Assembly: GCA_016183615.1 (NCBI GenBank)
Contig: JACPEG010000032.1
Coordinates: 1 to 64,000 of the forward strand
Length of the DNA: 64,000 nt
Source: Betaproteobacteria bacterium
Lineage (GTDB): Bacteria; Pseudomonadota; Gammaproteobacteria; Burkholderiales; UBA6910
Reading direction: 5' to 3'
Shown: in pieces, positions 1 to 8,144 of the stretch
How the letters are laid out: each line of letters begins with the position of its first letter
Position numbering within the stretch: position 1 is the first letter of the stretch
The notes under the pieces: model-generated
What the model saw: only the letters and a program-made list of their open reading frames with translations
What the model was told of the DNA's origin: nothing
Database searches by the model: none
Made by a program: the position numbers and the translations under genes

Positions 1-811
<811 letters not shown>

Positions 812-814
812 TCA

Positions 815-1102
815 CTACTCGATGACGCCCATGATGTCCTCTTCCCGCATCACGAGCAGTTCTTCGCCTTCCACTTTCACGGTCTGGCCGGAGTATTTGC
901 CGAACAGCACCTTGTCGCCGACTTTCACGTCCGGGGCGCGCAGCTTGCCGTCGTCGCCCACCTTGCCCTTGCCCACGGCGACGATTTCACCCTGGTCGGG
1001 CTTCTCGGCGGCGGTGTCGGGGATCACGATGCCGGAAGCGGTCTTGCGCTCTTCTTCCAACCGCTTCACGATCACGCGGTCATGCAAGGGGCGGATTTTC
1101 AT
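815..1102 (-). CDS. groES: Co-chaperonin GroES
   Basis: 10-kDa co-chaperonin that caps the GroEL ring. It is 95 aa, the normal family length. It starts [14 protein letters not shown], contains the mobile-loop region [14 protein letters not shown], and ends in EEDIMGVIE. It is the first gene of the groES-groEL operon. The leader between the promoter (1173-1201) and the start codon carries the CIRCE element, which implies HrcA-type heat-shock control. Confidence 0.99.
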   Translation of the reverse strand: MKIRPLHDRVIVKRLEEERKTASGIVIPDTAAEKPDQGEIVAVGKGKVGDDGKLRAPDVKVGDKVLFGKYSGQTVKVEGEELLVMREEDIMGVIE

Positions 1103-1146
1103 GATTTCTTTCTCCTATCAGGACGTTGCCCGTTGGCCGGGCGTTG

Positions 1147-1173
1147 TTAGCACTCAGATGCGAAGAGTGCCAA
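1147..1173 (-). promoter_or_regulatory. CIRCE operator (HrcA binding site)
   Basis: On the plus strand TTAGCACTC (1147-1155), nine bases, then GAGTGCCAA (1165-1173). This matches the CIRCE consensus TTAGCACTC-N9-GAGTGCTAA with one mismatch. It sits between the groES start and its promoter and overlaps the expected transcription start near 1166, the classical position for repression by HrcA. No hrcA gene is in the window. Confidence 0.93.
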
Positions 1174-1201
1174 TGATAGGGAAGGGTCGGCGCAAATGCA
1201 A
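1173..1201 (-). promoter_or_regulatory. Sigma-70-type promoter of groES-groEL
   Basis: On the minus strand TTGCAT (1201-1196), a 17-nt spacer, then TATCAT (1178-1173). Both hexamers are close to the vegetative consensus. The expected start near 1166 falls inside the CIRCE element, so HrcA binding would block initiation. No clear sigma-32 promoter was recognised. Confidence 0.7.
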
Positions 1202-1378
1202 GCCGCCGAGCGGAGGCACACGGAATCACTCGCAAAAGCTCCCATTGCCGTAAGGTCACCGGGGTCAATTGCGACTGTTTCTCAGTTGGCGTGCTACAGT
1301 AGCCGGCCGGAATCACGACGCCGGCGTGACGCCGCGCACCGTCTTCCCGAACCACTCTCGCCAGCGAAAGGACAAGCC

Positions 1379-2245
1379 ATGCTGATCCCCAGCCGCTCGC
1401 GCACCCTGAAAACCCTGCTCGCCATCTGGATGCTCGCCTGGGCCGGGGTATCGGGAGCGCAGCAAATCCTCAGGGTCTCGGCCATCCCCGACGAAGCGCC
1501 CACCGAGCTGCAACGCAAGTTCGGTCCCCTTGGCAAATACCTCGAACAGAAAACCGCCGCCCGGATCCAGTTCATCCCCGTCACCGATTACGCCGCCACC
1601 GTCGAGGGCCTCGCCGCGAAGAAGCTCGACCTGGTGTGGTACGGCGGCTTCACCTTCGTCCAGGCCCGGCTGCGCACCCACGGCGCGGCGATCCCGCTGG
1701 TGCAGCGGGAGGAGGACGAGAAATTCCGCTCCGTGTTCATCACCCGGGCCGGAAGCAGCATCAGCGGCCTTTCCGATCTTAAAGGCAGAAATTTCACCTT
1801 CGGCTCGGTGTCCTCCACCTCCGGGCACCTGATGCCGCGCTACTTCATGCTCCAGCAGGGGATCAATCCCGACAAGGATCTGCGCATCGCCTTTTCCGGC
1901 GCCCACGATGCCACCGCTTTCCAGGTGGCGGGCGGCAAGGTGGATGCGGGGGCCCTCAATATCTCGGTGTGGGAGAAGCTCCTCGAGCAGAAGAAGATCG
2001 ATCCCGCCCAGCTGCGGGTCTTCTACACCACGCCCCCCTACTACGACTACAACTGGACCGTGCGCGGCGATCTCGACGCCAGGCTGATCGAAAAGTTGCG
2101 CGAGGCCTTCCTCGCCCTCGATCCGAAGAACCCGGAGCACCGGGAAATCCTGGCGCTGCAGCGCGCCACGCGCTTCGTCCCGACCCGGCCCGAGAACTAC
2201 AAGGGCATCGAGGAGGCGGCCCGCTCCGCCGGGCTGCTGAAATAA
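1379..2245 (+). CDS. PhnD-type ABC transporter binding protein, putative selenate family
   Basis: Periplasmic substrate-binding protein of the phosphonate/oxyanion (PhnD-like) superfamily, 288 aa from the ATG at 1379. An upstream in-frame extension has no signal-peptide logic. The signal peptide is residues 1-27, ending near GVSGAQQ. The core motifs VSAIPDEAPTELQRKFGPLG, LVWYGGFTFVQAR, SGHLMPRYF and YYDYNWTVR resemble, from memory, proteins annotated as putative selenate ABC transporter substrate-binding proteins, a PhnD-like family often found near selD. It is followed by one ATPase and two permeases. The substrate is inferred; phosphite, phosphonate or another oxyanion cannot be excluded. 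Confidence 0.8.
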   Translation: MLIPSRSRTLKTLLAIWMLAWAGVSGAQQILRVSAIPDEAPTELQRKFGPLGKYLEQKTAARIQFIPVTDYAATVEGLAAKKLDLVWYGGFTFVQARLRTHGAAIPLVQREEDEKFRSVFITRAGSSISGLSDLKGRNFTFGSVSSTSGHLMPRYFMLQQGINPDKDLRIAFSGAHDATAFQVAGGKVDAGALNISVWEKLLEQKKIDPAQLRVFYTTPPYYDYNWTVRGDLDARLIEKLREAFLALDPKNPEHREILALQRATRFVPTRPENYKGIEEAARSAGLLK

Positions 2246-2257
2246 TTGCGCCCGACC

Positions 2258-3067
2258 ATGACTACGGCGCTCTCCGCGGTGAGCGTCCGCTATCCCGGCG
2301 GCGCTACCGCACTCAGGAACGTTACCGTCTCGTTCGCGCCCGGCGAGCAGGCGGCCATCATCGGCCCCTCCGGCGCCGGCAAGACGACGCTGCTGCACAC
2401 GCTCGGCTGCGCTATCCGGCCCGCCGACGGGGAAGTCACGGTGCTCGGCACTGACCCCTGGAATCTGCTCCGCAATGACCTGCATGGGCTTCGCGGCCGG
2501 CTGTTTCTCGCCCCCCAGGCGCCGCCCCTGCCGCCGCGCCAGCGGGTGGTGCACGCGGTGCTGGCCGGGCGCCTGCCGAAGTGGTCGGCGTGGCGGGCGC
2601 TGCGCTCCCTGGTCTACCCCGTGGAGCTGGAAACGGCGCGCGCGGCGCTCGGCCGCTTCCGGCTCGAGGACAAGCTGTTCCTGCGCTGCGACCGGCTTTC
2701 GGGCGGCGAGCGCCAGCGGGTGGGGCTGGCGCGGCTGATCGCCTCGGAGGCGGAGCTGTTTCTGCTGGATGAGCCCGTGAGCAGCCTCGACCCGGCGCTG
2801 GCCCAGTCGGCGCTGGAGAGCCTGCAGGCGGAGGCTCAGGCCCGTGGCGCCACGGTGGTGGCGAGCCTGCACGCGGTGGACCTGGCGCTGGCGCGGTTCT
2901 CCCGCCTGATCGGGCTCAAGGACGGGGAAATCCTGTTCGACCTGCCCCGGGCCCAGGTGGGCGAACGCGAGCTTGTCGCCCTTTACGGCCCCGAGCTCTG
3001 CAACTCCTTCCAGGCGCCGCCGGAAAACCAGGAGCAGGCGCTGAAGATCTGCCGGACCTGCCTGTGA
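2258..3067 (+). CDS. ABC transporter ATP-binding protein (PhnC-like)
   Basis: ATPase of the oxyanion importer, 269 aa from ATG 2258; an in-frame TTG at 2246 would add four residues. Walker A GPSGAGKTT lies near residue 37, the signature LSGGERQRVGLARL near 145, Walker B ELFLLDEP follows, and the H-loop is SLHAVDLAL. It starts 12 nt after the binding-protein gene, and its end overlaps the first permease by four bases (GTGA), so the four genes are one transcript. Confidence 0.9.
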   Translation: MTTALSAVSVRYPGGATALRNVTVSFAPGEQAAIIGPSGAGKTTLLHTLGCAIRPADGEVTVLGTDPWNLLRNDLHGLRGRLFLAPQAPPLPPRQRVVHAVLAGRLPKWSAWRALRSLVYPVELETARAALGRFRLEDKLFLRCDRLSGGERQRVGLARLIASEAELFLLDEPVSSLDPALAQSALESLQAEAQARGATVVASLHAVDLALARFSRLIGLKDGEILFDLPRAQVGERELVALYGPELCNSFQAPPENQEQALKICRTCL

Positions 3068-3903
3068 CACCCGCAGCGCCTCTCGATTCCGCGCTTCGCG
3101 ACCCGGCCTGGCGGGGCCGGGTCAGCGCGGCGCTGTTGTTTCTCGCGCTTCTCGCCCCGGCCGGCTATCTCGCGGAATTCAATCCGGCCACCCTGTGGGA
3201 CCCCGCCACCGTCCTCGCCCTCAGCCGTTTTCTCGGCACCTTCATTCCGCCCGAGTACGCCCTCGACTTCCTGAAGCTGGTCGCGGCGGCCACCTGGAAG
3301 ACCATCGCCATCGCCACCGTGGGCACGCTGGTCGCATTCCTGATCGCGTTGCCGCTGGCCCTGCTCGCCAACCGCCAGCTCTCGATCTCGGCGCTCGCCA
3401 CCGGCCGCATGGCGCTGCTGCCCGCCACGGCGCGCACCGCCGTGCGCTGGCTGCTGATCCTGCTGCGAAGCATCCCCGAGTTGGTATGGGCGCTGCTCCT
3501 GGTGCGGGCGGTGGGACTCGGGGACACCGCCGGCGTGCTTGCCATCGGGCTCACCTATGGCGGGATGCTGGGCAAGGTCTACATCGAGATCCTCGAGTCG
3601 GCGGACCCCCAGGCGACCCGCTCGCTCCTCGCCAACGGCGCCGGGCGCCGGGCCGCCTTCCTCTACGGGCTGCTGCCGGCGTGCCTGCCGGAGCTGGTGT
3701 CCTACACCGTGTACCGCTGGGAATGCGCGATCCGCGCCTCGGTCATCATGGGCTTCGTCGGCGCCGGCGGGCTGGGACAGCAGATGGAGCTTTCGATGCG
3801 CATGCTGGCGGGGGGCGAGGTGCTCACCATGCTCGCCGTGTTCGTGCTGCTGGTGTGGGTCGCCGACCAGGCGAGCGCCACCCTGCGCCGGTGGGTACAG
3901 TGA
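3064..3903 (+). CDS. PhnE-like ABC transporter permease 1
   Basis: Inner-membrane permease of the importer, 279 aa, starting at GTG 3064 inside the end of the ATPase gene. It has several hydrophobic segments and the MetI-like fold. The loop ELVSYTVYRWECAIRASVIMG with following GAGGLGQQ is the PhnE-type cytoplasmic coupling region. RSIPELVWALLLVRAVGLG is shared almost word for word with permease 2, showing that the two are paralogues. They probably pair as a heterodimer. Confidence 0.88.
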   Translation: MTPAAPLDSALRDPAWRGRVSAALLFLALLAPAGYLAEFNPATLWDPATVLALSRFLGTFIPPEYALDFLKLVAAATWKTIAIATVGTLVAFLIALPLALLANRQLSISALATGRMALLPATARTAVRWLLILLRSIPELVWALLLVRAVGLGDTAGVLAIGLTYGGMLGKVYIEILESADPQATRSLLANGAGRRAAFLYGLLPACLPELVSYTVYRWECAIRASVIMGFVGAGGLGQQMELSMRMLAGGEVLTMLAVFVLLVWVADQASATLRRWVQ

Positions 3904-3904
3904 C

Positions 3905-4675
3905 ATGACCGGCCTGAACCTGCGCGCGCTCGCCGCCCTCGGCGCTTTTCTCGCCTTTCTCGCCGCGTGCATTGCGACGCTCACCGGCGACACGGCGGGC
4001 CTGTTCAGCCGCGAGGCGGCCGTTCGGATGTTCGACTTCGCGCGGGGGTTCTGGCCGCCCGCCGGCGGCACTGCGTTCCTGCAGAAGCTCGCGCTCGGGT
4101 CCCTGGAAACCCTGGCCATGTCCTGGCTCGGCACCCTGCTCGCGGCGGCGGCGGGGCTGGTCATGGCGCTGCCCGCCGCGGGTCGTTGGGGGATCGTCGC
4201 CAAGGGCGCGTCGAGGCTGCTGCTCAATGGCCTGCGGGCGGTGCCCGAGCTGGTGTGGGCGGCGCTGGTGGTGATTGCCGCCGGACTGGGGCCGTTTTCC
4301 GGAACCCTCGCCCTCGCCATCCATACGACGGGCGTGCTGGGCCGGCTGTTCGCCGAGGCCCTGGAGAACGTCCCGGCGGATCCCTACCTCGGCCTGCGCC
4401 GCAACGGCGCCGGCGTGGTGGCCGCCTTCTGGTACTCGACTTTCCCGCAGGTGCTGCCCCAGCTCGCGAGCTACATCCTCTACCGCTGGGAGATCAATAT
4501 CCGCGCGGCGGCGGTGCTGGGGGTGGTGGGGGCGGGCGGCCTCGGCCAGATGCTGTATTTCCACCTGAGCCTGTTCCAGCTGCAGGACGCCGCGAGCGTG
4601 CTGCTCGCCATGGTCCTGCTGGTTTCGCTGGTGGATGCGGCAAGCAACCGCGTACGGATCAGCATGACCCGGTGA
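3905..4675 (+). CDS. PhnE-like ABC transporter permease 2
   Basis: Second inner-membrane permease, 256 aa from ATG 3905, one base after the stop of permease 1. It has the same motif set: RAVPELVWAALVVIAAGLG, LASYILYRWEINIRAAAVLG and VGAGGLGQML. As the last gene of the operon it runs toward the convergent RES toxin gene 29 nt away. Having two permeases rather than one duplicated chain fits PhnE1/PhnE2-type systems. Confidence 0.88.
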   Translation: MTGLNLRALAALGAFLAFLAACIATLTGDTAGLFSREAAVRMFDFARGFWPPAGGTAFLQKLALGSLETLAMSWLGTLLAAAAGLVMALPAAGRWGIVAKGASRLLLNGLRAVPELVWAALVVIAAGLGPFSGTLALAIHTTGVLGRLFAEALENVPADPYLGLRRNGAGVVAAFWYSTFPQVLPQLASYILYRWEINIRAAAVLGVVGAGGLGQMLYFHLSLFQLQDAASVLLAMVLLVSLVDAASNRVRISMTR

Positions 4676-4704
4676 GCCGAATATTCGCTATCGCAACCCC
4701 TTCG

Positions 4705-5415
4705 CTATCTGAAGTGAAAAACAAATCTGTCCCCACCTCTCCCCCAGACGACCTCTTCGCTCGAAACCTTAAGCATCCAGGATTGCTCCGCCAGCCGTGA
4801 CTTCGGGGAAAAGGCATCGGCCCGCAAGACCGCAATGCAAAGGCCTTTCTCGGGGTCGCGCACGGATTCGTAGAGAATTGCGCCGATTTCAGCCTTGCGG
4901 GCGACCCGGGCGAAGGTCTGGGTTGCGGTGTAGTCGTCGCGAGCCGTCCACTTCCCGCGGTCCCGGACAAACGGGTTCTGTGTCAGATCGACGCCCCGGG
5001 TGTCGATTGCCGCCTGGAATAACGTGTGTGGCATCGGCCCGATGCCGGTCTTCCGCAGCGCTTCGCTGTCCATCACGAAGCGCCAGCGCCAGTAGCCCAG
5101 CTCGGCGCAGGCGGTACGGGTTTCGTTCGCCCCGTAGAGCACGCCCGGGTCCGTCACGGCCCGGAACCGGGAACCCCGGTCGAACGGGGGGTAGCGGAAG
5201 GGCGTGAACAGAAGGTAATCGAGGCCGGCGGTGTCCGCAGGAAGCGGCGGCTTGGATTCTTCCAGGATCTCCTCGATCACGATCTGCTCGGCCTCGCGGT
5301 CGGTGAGCCGCATGGTCGAAGCGACGTGCTGAGCTTCCACCGCGCGCCAGAGCGCGGTGCGGACGGGACCCGCGCTAGATGCGACCGCGGGCCGCGTCCA
5401 GGTAGTGGACGACAC
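4705..5415 (-). CDS. RES-domain toxin
   Basis: RES-family toxin, 236 aa from GTG 5415, the only reasonable start. Known RES toxins degrade cellular NAD+. The name-giving residues are visible: Arg in FDRGSRFRAV (about 83-85), Glu in TACAELGYW (105) and Ser in LYESVRDP (184). The gene overlaps the antitoxin gene by 41 nt, which suggests translational coupling. ATG/GTG choices further in would cut into the conserved LWRAVEAQH start of the domain. Confident family call; toxicity is inferred. Confidence 0.9.
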   Translation of the reverse strand: MSSTTWTRPAVASSAGPVRTALWRAVEAQHVASTMRLTDREAEQIVIEEILEESKPPLPADTAGLDYLLFTPFRYPPFDRGSRFRAVTDPGVLYGANETRTACAELGYWRWRFVMDSEALRKTGIGPMPHTLFQAAIDTRGVDLTQNPFVRDRGKWTARDDYTATQTFARVARKAEIGAILYESVRDPEKGLCIAVLRADAFSPKSRLAEQSWMLKVSSEEVVWGRGGDRFVFHFR

Positions 5416-5761
5416 GGATGAGACCTTCGGCGCGTCGAATGAGGTCCGCAGGTATTCCGTTCAGACCGCGGTTTTCGCTACCAAGCCAGGCCTTGGCGGT
5501 CCGCTCATCGGCACCGACGATGGAATCGAGGGAGCGGAACAGGCGTACAAACAACGCTGCGAGTTCCCATTCCTTTTTCCGGGGATCAAGCCGGTAGGAT
5601 CCCGCGGCCATGCGCGATACCGTCGCCGGACTCACGCCGATGATTTCTGCAAGCGCGGCTTGGGTAACGCCCAAGTGGACGCCGGCCCGCAGCAGGGCCT
5701 TGGTCAGGACGGTCGCCCGGGCGGGTGCGGCTTCAGCAGCAGTGTTGGCCCTCTTGGCCAT
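5375..5761 (-). CDS. Xre/MbcA/ParS-type antitoxin of the RES system
   Basis: Cognate antitoxin, 128 aa from ATG 5761, with AGGATGG upstream as ribosome site; an upstream ATG at 5818 lies in the operator. The N-terminal helix-turn-helix is LGVTQAALAEIIGVSPATVSRMAAG (given here by its position, about residues 31-55). The C-terminal DUF2384-like part ends in RRAEGLIRVVHYLDAARGRI. The antitoxin is expected to bind and block the toxin's active site with its C-terminus and to repress the operon with its DNA-binding part. It is the first gene of the pair. Confidence 0.9.
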   Translation of the reverse strand: MAKRANTAAEAAPARATVLTKALLRAGVHLGVTQAALAEIIGVSPATVSRMAAGSYRLDPRKKEWELAALFVRLFRSLDSIVGADERTAKAWLGSENRGLNGIPADLIRRAEGLIRVVHYLDAARGRI

Positions 5762-5790
5762 AATCGATCCATCCTGTGGTGTATTTCTAT

Positions 5791-5816
5791 GGAAATAATA
5801 TACATGTATTGTTTCC
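5791..5816. promoter_or_regulatory. Palindromic operator of the RES/Xre operon
   Basis: An imperfect 26-bp palindrome runs from GGAAATAATA to TATTGTTTCC, with 10 of 13 half-site positions matching. It lies 30 bp upstream of the antitoxin ATG. AT-rich hexamers usable as a leftward -10 lie inside it. This position is typical of antitoxin autoregulation; no protein-binding data are implied. Confidence 0.65.
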
Positions 5817-5878
5817 AATGCAACATGTCCTGGGAGGCGCCCCTGACGCGCTCAGGACGACCGTGACTTGTCGCAAGA

Positions 5879-6511
5879 TCAGCGAATCAGGTCGCCGGAA
5901 CGGCCGAAGCGGTAAACGGTCCGGCGCGAACCCTCGCAGGTGGGCGGCACCGGCAGCACCGGGCAGGGCGGATGACGGGTGCCGTCCGGGTTGAGGGTGC
6001 GGTCGTCGGCCACTTCACCCCAGATGCCGCCGCGCACCGGGCGGAATAGCCACATGAGATAGCCGGCGCGCGCAGCTACGGAAAGCAACTCGTCAGCGTC
6101 CGGGGCGTCCGCGATCACCATTTCCTGCCCGAGGGTGCCGAACGGAAACGCGCCGAAGGCCTGCAGGCATTCCAGCGCCTCGCGGGATTCCGCGCCGGGA
6201 CGCGAGCAGGAAGGCCGCTCGGCCCGCGCCACATCCCAGGCGCCGAGTTCCCAGGCCGCCTCCATGGTGGCGAGATCCAGCTCCAGCAGATCGTCCCAGC
6301 GGTCGTTGAGCTGCAGGGCGGAACTGGGCACCGATCGGTAGGCGACGGGCACCGCCTCCTCGCGCTCGGCGAGCCGCTCCTCGACAAAACCGTGCCAGTG
6401 GAGGGTGAGAATCACCGGCGTGTCCCGGTACGGCACCGCCGCCACCGTAATGGCCACCAGCGGCAGCCGGGTGGCGACCAGCTGACTCTCGATGCGATCC
6501 AGAATCTCCAT
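5879..6511 (-). CDS. Protein of unknown function
   Basis: A 210-aa protein that I do not recognise. The start at 6511 is well supported by AGGAGG five bases upstream. There is no signal peptide or membrane segment. It has an acidic middle part (LLELDLATMEAAWELGAWDV) and a C-terminal proline/cysteine-containing tail (HPPCPVLPVPPTCEG). It begins MEILDRIESQLVATRLPLVAI. It stands alone between the toxin-antitoxin pair and bioA, with a strong inverted repeat 40 bp upstream that may control it. Coding is supported by length, ribosome site and typical codon use. Confidence 0.75.
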   Translation of the reverse strand: MEILDRIESQLVATRLPLVAITVAAVPYRDTPVILTLHWHGFVEERLAEREEAVPVAYRSVPSSALQLNDRWDDLLELDLATMEAAWELGAWDVARAERPSCSRPGAESREALECLQAFGAFPFGTLGQEMVIADAPDADELLSVAARAGYLMWLFRPVRGGIWGEVADDRTLNPDGTRHPPCPVLPVPPTCEGSRRTVYRFGRSGDLIR

Positions 6512-6550
6512 GTGTAGCCTCCTGCGTCGTCGGCGACAACTCGCGTGTTA

Positions 6551-6575
6551 CACTCAATTTGAAGCAATTTGAGTG
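6551..6575. promoter_or_regulatory. Inverted repeat between the unknown gene and bioA
   Basis: CACTCAATTT (6551-6560), spacer GAAGC, then AATTTGAGTG (6566-6575). The arms match at 9 of 10 positions. It lies 40 bp upstream of the leftward unknown gene and 150 bp upstream of bioA. It looks like a dimeric regulator site. It does not match the BirA operator I know (TTGTTAACC type), and there is no T-run to make it a terminator. Confidence 0.6.
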
Positions 6576-6724
6576 CCAGTTGAATATGCGACCGCGGGTC
6601 GGCGGAGCGGGTTCCGGAACCCGCTCCGGCCACGGGATTCTGAGCATTTGATATCAGAGTTTGACCTCCCATGCAACCTCAGGAATCTCTTCTATCCTCC
6701 GGAATAATCGCATAGACTTTTTGG

Positions 6725-8056
6725 ATGGCCACCAACCAGGAGCTGCTGCGGGAAAGCCTTGAGGCGGTCTGGCACCCGTGCACCCAAATGAAGCTGCATG
6801 AGCGCCTGCCGCTCGTGCCCGTGGCGCGGGGAGAGGGCGTCTGGCTCTACGACTTCGAGGGCCGCCGCTATCTGGATGCCATCAGCTCCTGGTGGGTGAA
6901 CCTCTTCGGCCACGCCAATCCCCGCATCAACGCCGCGCTTGCCGACCAGCTCGGAAAACTGGAGCACGTGATGCTCGCGGGATTCACCCACGAGCCGGTG
7001 GTGGAGCTGTCGCGCCGGCTGGCGCAGCTCGCTCCCGGAAACCTCGGCCACTGCTTCTACGCCAGCGACGGCGCCTCCGCGGTGGAAATCGCCCTCAAGA
7101 TGAGCTTTCACTACTGGCGCAACCGCGGCGAATCGCGCAAAACCCGCTTCCTGAGCCTGGAGAACGGCTACCACGGCGAAACCCTCGGCGCGCTTTCGGT
7201 GACGGACATCGCGCTGTTCCGGGACACCTATTCCCCGCTGCTGATGCAGGGCGCCCGGGTGCCCACGCCCGACTGGCGCCGCGCCGCGCCGGGCGAGTCG
7301 GCCGAAGCCTGCGCGCTGCGGGCCGCGCAGGCGCTGGAGCAGGCACTGGAACGCAATCACGAACAAATCGCGGCGCTGATCGTGGAGCCGCTGGTGCAGG
7401 GCGCCGCCGGCATGGCGATGTATCACCCGGCCTATCTCAAGAAGGCGCGGGAACTTTGCGACCGCTATTCGGTGCACCTGATTGCCGATGAAATCGCGGT
7501 GGGATTCGGGCGCACCGGGACCTTGTTTGCCTGCGAGCAGGCGGAAATCGCGCCCGATTTCCTGTGCCTGTCGAAGGGCCTCACCGCCGGCTACCTGCCC
7601 TTGTCGGTGGTGCTCACCACCGACGAGGTGTACGGCGCGTTCTACGACGACCAGGTGACGCGCGGTTTCCTGCACTCCCATTCCTATACGGGAAATCCGC
7701 TGGCCTGCCGCGCGGCCCTCGCCTCCCTCGACATCTTCGAGCAGGACGGCGTAATCACGGCGAACCGGCACAACGCGGCGTACCTCAACCGGCGCGCGGC
7801 GCAGCTCGCCGCCCATCCGAGGGTGAAGCAGTTCCGCAACACCGGCATGATCTGGGCCTTCGAGGTGGAGACGACCGATCCCGCGTTCTCCCGAAACTTC
7901 TTCCGAGCGGCGCTGGAGCGCGAGCTGCTGCTGCGGCCCCTGGGCAACACGGTCTATTTCATGCCGCCCTATGTCATCACCGAGCCGGGAATCGATCTGC
8001 TGGTGGAACGCACCCTTGGACTGGTGGATCGTCTCGATGATCCGCTAAGGCGATGA
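6725..8056 (+). CDS. bioA: Adenosylmethionine-8-amino-7-oxononanoate aminotransferase
   Basis: PLP-dependent DAPA aminotransferase that converts 7-keto-8-aminopelargonate to 7,8-diaminopelargonate in biotin synthesis, with S-adenosylmethionine as amino donor. 443 aa. WHPCTQMK near residue 16 and SSWWVNLFGHANPRIN are characteristic of BioA, and LSKGLTAGYLPLS carries the PLP lysine. The class-III aminotransferase core is complete. It stands apart from other bio genes; none of bioB, C, D or F is in the window. No strong ribosome site precedes the ATG. Confidence 0.95.
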   Translation: MATNQELLRESLEAVWHPCTQMKLHERLPLVPVARGEGVWLYDFEGRRYLDAISSWWVNLFGHANPRINAALADQLGKLEHVMLAGFTHEPVVELSRRLAQLAPGNLGHCFYASDGASAVEIALKMSFHYWRNRGESRKTRFLSLENGYHGETLGALSVTDIALFRDTYSPLLMQGARVPTPDWRRAAPGESAEACALRAAQALEQALERNHEQIAALIVEPLVQGAAGMAMYHPAYLKKARELCDRYSVHLIADEIAVGFGRTGTLFACEQAEIAPDFLCLSKGLTAGYLPLSVVLTTDEVYGAFYDDQVTRGFLHSHSYTGNPLACRAALASLDIFEQDGVITANRHNAAYLNRRAAQLAAHPRVKQFRNTGMIWAFEVETTDPAFSRNFFRAALERELLLRPLGNTVYFMPPYVITEPGIDLLVERTLGLVDRLDDPLRR

Positions 8057-8144
8057 GCTTGCGGCTCGGGTTTGGCTCCGGCGTAACGGGCGCTTCGCGG
8101 GCAAAGGACTTCACCCCACCAGGCGGCTTCGCCGCGTGTCGTCG

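Noticed and set aside
1313..3070. Long antisense open frame opposite the ABC transporter
   Set aside because: Low-complexity Arg/Gly/Gln-rich translation typical of high-GC shadow frames; the sense strand has three clear genes.
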